In this document: positions 41,283 to 42,678 of the stretch, piece after piece | Position numbering within the stretch: position 1 is the first letter of the stretch | How the letters are laid out: each line of letters opens with the position of its first letter | Source: Pseudomonas sp. UBA5706 | Lineage (GTDB): Bacteria > Pseudomonadota > Gammaproteobacteria > Pseudomonadales > Pseudomonadaceae | DNA length: 42,678 bases | Assembly (NCBI RefSeq): GCF_002419965.1 | Contig: NZ_DIHC01000032.1 | Coordinates: 1 to 42,678 of the forward strand | Direction: 5' to 3' | The notes under the pieces: model-generated | Told to the model about the DNA's origin: nothing | The model's database searches: none | Seen by the model: the letters and a program-made list of their open reading frames with translations, nothing else | Translations under genes and position numbers: made by a program

Positions 41283-42632
41283 ATGTCTCACTTCCTCACT
41301 GACTGGCGTCAGCGCGTCACTCATCGACAGGTATGGGCGCTGGCAGCACCGATGATCCTGTCGAACATTTCAGTACCGCTGGTTTCACTGGTGGACAGTT
41401 CGGTGATAGGCCATCTGCCGCACGCTCACCAACTGGGCGCGGTGGCAGTGGGCGGTACGCTATATAGTTTTCTGGCCTGGGCAATGAGCTTTCTGCGCAT
41501 GGGTACCACCGGCTTCGCGGCTCAGGCAGCCGGACGTGGGGATGGCACGGCGCTGCGTCAGGTGCTGTTGCAGGGTCTGCTGCTGGCACTGGGATTTGCC
41601 GTGTTGCTGGGGTTGGTCGGCCTGCCGTTCCAGCACTTGGCCCTGCAAATGATGCAGCCTTCGGCAGACCTCAATGACCTGACGCGGGACTTCTTCCACA
41701 CGCGCCTGCTCGGTCTGCCTGCGGCACTGGCAAGCTACGCACTGGTCGGCTGGTTTCTGGGCTTGCAGAACGCTCGCGCGCCGTTGGCCATTCTGCTGAC
41801 CACCAATCTGGTCAACATCGCCCTCAATCTTTGGTTCGTGCTCGGGCTGGATTGGGGCGTGGTTGGCAGTGCCCGGGCCTCGGTTGTCGCGGAATGGCTC
41901 GGCGCGTTGCTGGGCCTGATCCTGACCCGAAAAGGCTTGCGCGATTTCTCCGGGCAGTGGGTGCTGGTCGCGCTCAAACGCTGGCACAGTTGGCGGCCAC
42001 TGCTGGCGGTCAACCGCGACATTTTCATTCGCAGCCTGGTGCTGCAATCGGTGTTCTTCCTGATCACGGTGCAAGGCGCACGGTTGGGCGATGCCACCGT
42101 GGCCGCGAATGCCCTGTTGCTCAACGGCCTGCTACTGACCGCCAACGCATTGGACGGCTTGGCGCACGCGGTGGAAGCGCTCTGCGGCCATGCCATCGGC
42201 GCGCGGGATCGTGAAGCGTTGCGTCGCTCATTGAACGTCGCCACTGGCTGGTCATTGATTTGCAGCGTCGCGTTCGCGATCTTCTTTTCGCTCGGCGGGC
42301 ATTTGTTCGTTGAATTGCAGACCAACATTGCCGAGGTTCGCGACATCGCGTTCATTTACCTGCCTTATCTGGCCGTGCTGCCATTGGTAGCCGTATGGAG
42401 CTACCTGCTGGATGGTTTGTTCATCGGCGCCACCCGCGCCCGGGAAATGCGCAATGCAATGGTGGTAACCGCCCTGATCACAGCGCCCTTCGCCTGGCTG
42501 GCCAGCGGGGTCGGTAACCACGGCGTGTGGGTGGTGTTTCTGTTATTCATGGCGTTGCGGGCGTTGACGCTGGGGTTTATCGCCAGGCGGCTGAATCGGA
42601 CAGATGGGTGGTTCGTTCAACCCAGCCCATAA
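41283..42632 (+). CDS. dinF: MATE-family efflux transporter (DinF-like)
   Basis: A 449-residue inner-membrane exporter with about 12 helices arranged as two related halves, using Na+ or H+ gradients to expel drugs or metabolites. The DinF-type pattern is visible in LAAPMILSNISVPLVSLVDSSVIG-like N-terminus (in parts), LGAVAVGGTLYSFLAW, GTTGFAAQAAGRGD and, in the second half, VAANALLLNGLLLTANALDG and AVEALCGHAIGARD. The ATG at 41283 has AGGAG (41273-41277) 5 bases upstream; the open frame extends far upstream into the repeats without meaning. LexA box was not seen, so SOS control is not supported. Flanked by REPIN ends on both sides. Confidence 0.88.
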   Translation: MSHFLTDWRQRVTHRQVWALAAPMILSNISVPLVSLVDSSVIGHLPHAHQLGAVAVGGTLYSFLAWAMSFLRMGTTGFAAQAAGRGDGTALRQVLLQGLLLALGFAVLLGLVGLPFQHLALQMMQPSADLNDLTRDFFHTRLLGLPAALASYALVGWFLGLQNARAPLAILLTTNLVNIALNLWFVLGLDWGVVGSARASVVAEWLGALLGLILTRKGLRDFSGQWVLVALKRWHSWRPLLAVNRDIFIRSLVLQSVFFLITVQGARLGDATVAANALLLNGLLLTANALDGLAHAVEALCGHAIGARDREALRRSLNVATGWSLICSVAFAIFFSLGGHLFVELQTNIAEVRDIAFIYLPYLAVLPLVAVWSYLLDGLFIGATRAREMRNAMVVTALITAPFAWLASGVGNHGVWVVFLLFMALRALTLGFIARRLNRTDGWFVQPSP

Positions 42633-42645
42633 ACCGGCGAGCACT

Positions 42646-42678
42646 GCTTTTGATTCTGCCCGAAGGGCGCAGGAGCGG
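42646..42678. repeat. Start of an inverted REPIN copy at the window edge
   Basis: GCTTTTGATTCTGCCC (42646-42661) is the inverse of the GGGCAGAATCAAAAGC that flanks the array copies, and is followed by GGGCGCAGGAGCGG, the start of a REP arm. The element is cut by the end of the window. Confidence 0.7.

Overview
The window reads as a chromosomal segment of a fluorescent-lineage Pseudomonas. The evidence is the high GC content, several kinds of Pseudomonas-style REP/REPIN repeats, and gene orders that I recall from P. aeruginosa PAO1: RIO kinase / AraC / thiolase / large FabG (PA4780-PA4787 region) and pprA / tadE-like / fppA / pprB / tad-rcp / flp (PA4293-PA4306 region). The species cannot be decided from the sequence alone. 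Family assignments rest on motifs read by eye; no database search was run.

Layout. (1) 1-760: no clear gene at first, then a highly self-complementary leader (about 341-540) in front of a 70-aa DUF6124-type gene. (2) 860-3503: a copper-resistance operon, copA-cueR, behind a textbook MerR-type promoter. (3) 3676-9685: RIO-type kinase, AraC regulator, a thiolase, and divergently a large FabG-type reductase with a MaoC-type hydratase, i.e. enzymes for three steps of fatty-acyl chain cycling. (4) 9901-12208: MazG-like pyrophosphohydrolase, cmoM, and two tandem DUF4136 lipoproteins. (5) 12412-27690: a complete Tad (type IVb, Flp) pilus island: tadG, the sensor kinase gene pprA, a TadE-like pseudopilin, prepilin peptidase fppA, response regulator pprB, a minus-strand rcpC-rcpA-tadZ-tadA-tadB-tadC-tadD-DUF3613 operon, the divergent flp pilin gene, and a receiver-only response regulator gene. 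(6) 27842-31389: a glycine-rich, collagen-like lipoprotein gene followed by a TpsB-type outer-membrane transporter gene, with a strong intrinsic terminator between them. (7) 31818-40059: pbpC and a giant alpha-2-macroglobulin lipoprotein gene, a known functional pair, separated here by a small membrane-protein gene and a 130-bp tandem repeat array. (8) 40170-41125: a mosaic of three 139-bp REPINs and about 35-bp tandem units, followed by a MATE exporter gene whose far end meets an inverted copy of the same element.

How it works together. PprA would phosphorylate PprB, which is known in P. aeruginosa to drive the flp-tad-rcp genes. FppA matures Flp and the TadE-like subunit; TadA/B/C/Z form the inner-membrane motor, RcpA is the secretin, RcpC its periplasmic partner, TadD the pilotin-like TPR lipoprotein. 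A perfect 22-bp palindrome lies in the rcpC/flp divergent region and shares a 9-bp half-site with the region upstream of pprB.

Most notable for follow-up: the switch-like leader at 341-540, the lipoprotein/TpsB pair with its internal terminator, the REPIN read through in frame at the start of pbpC, and the REPIN-derived tandem array beside the MATE gene.
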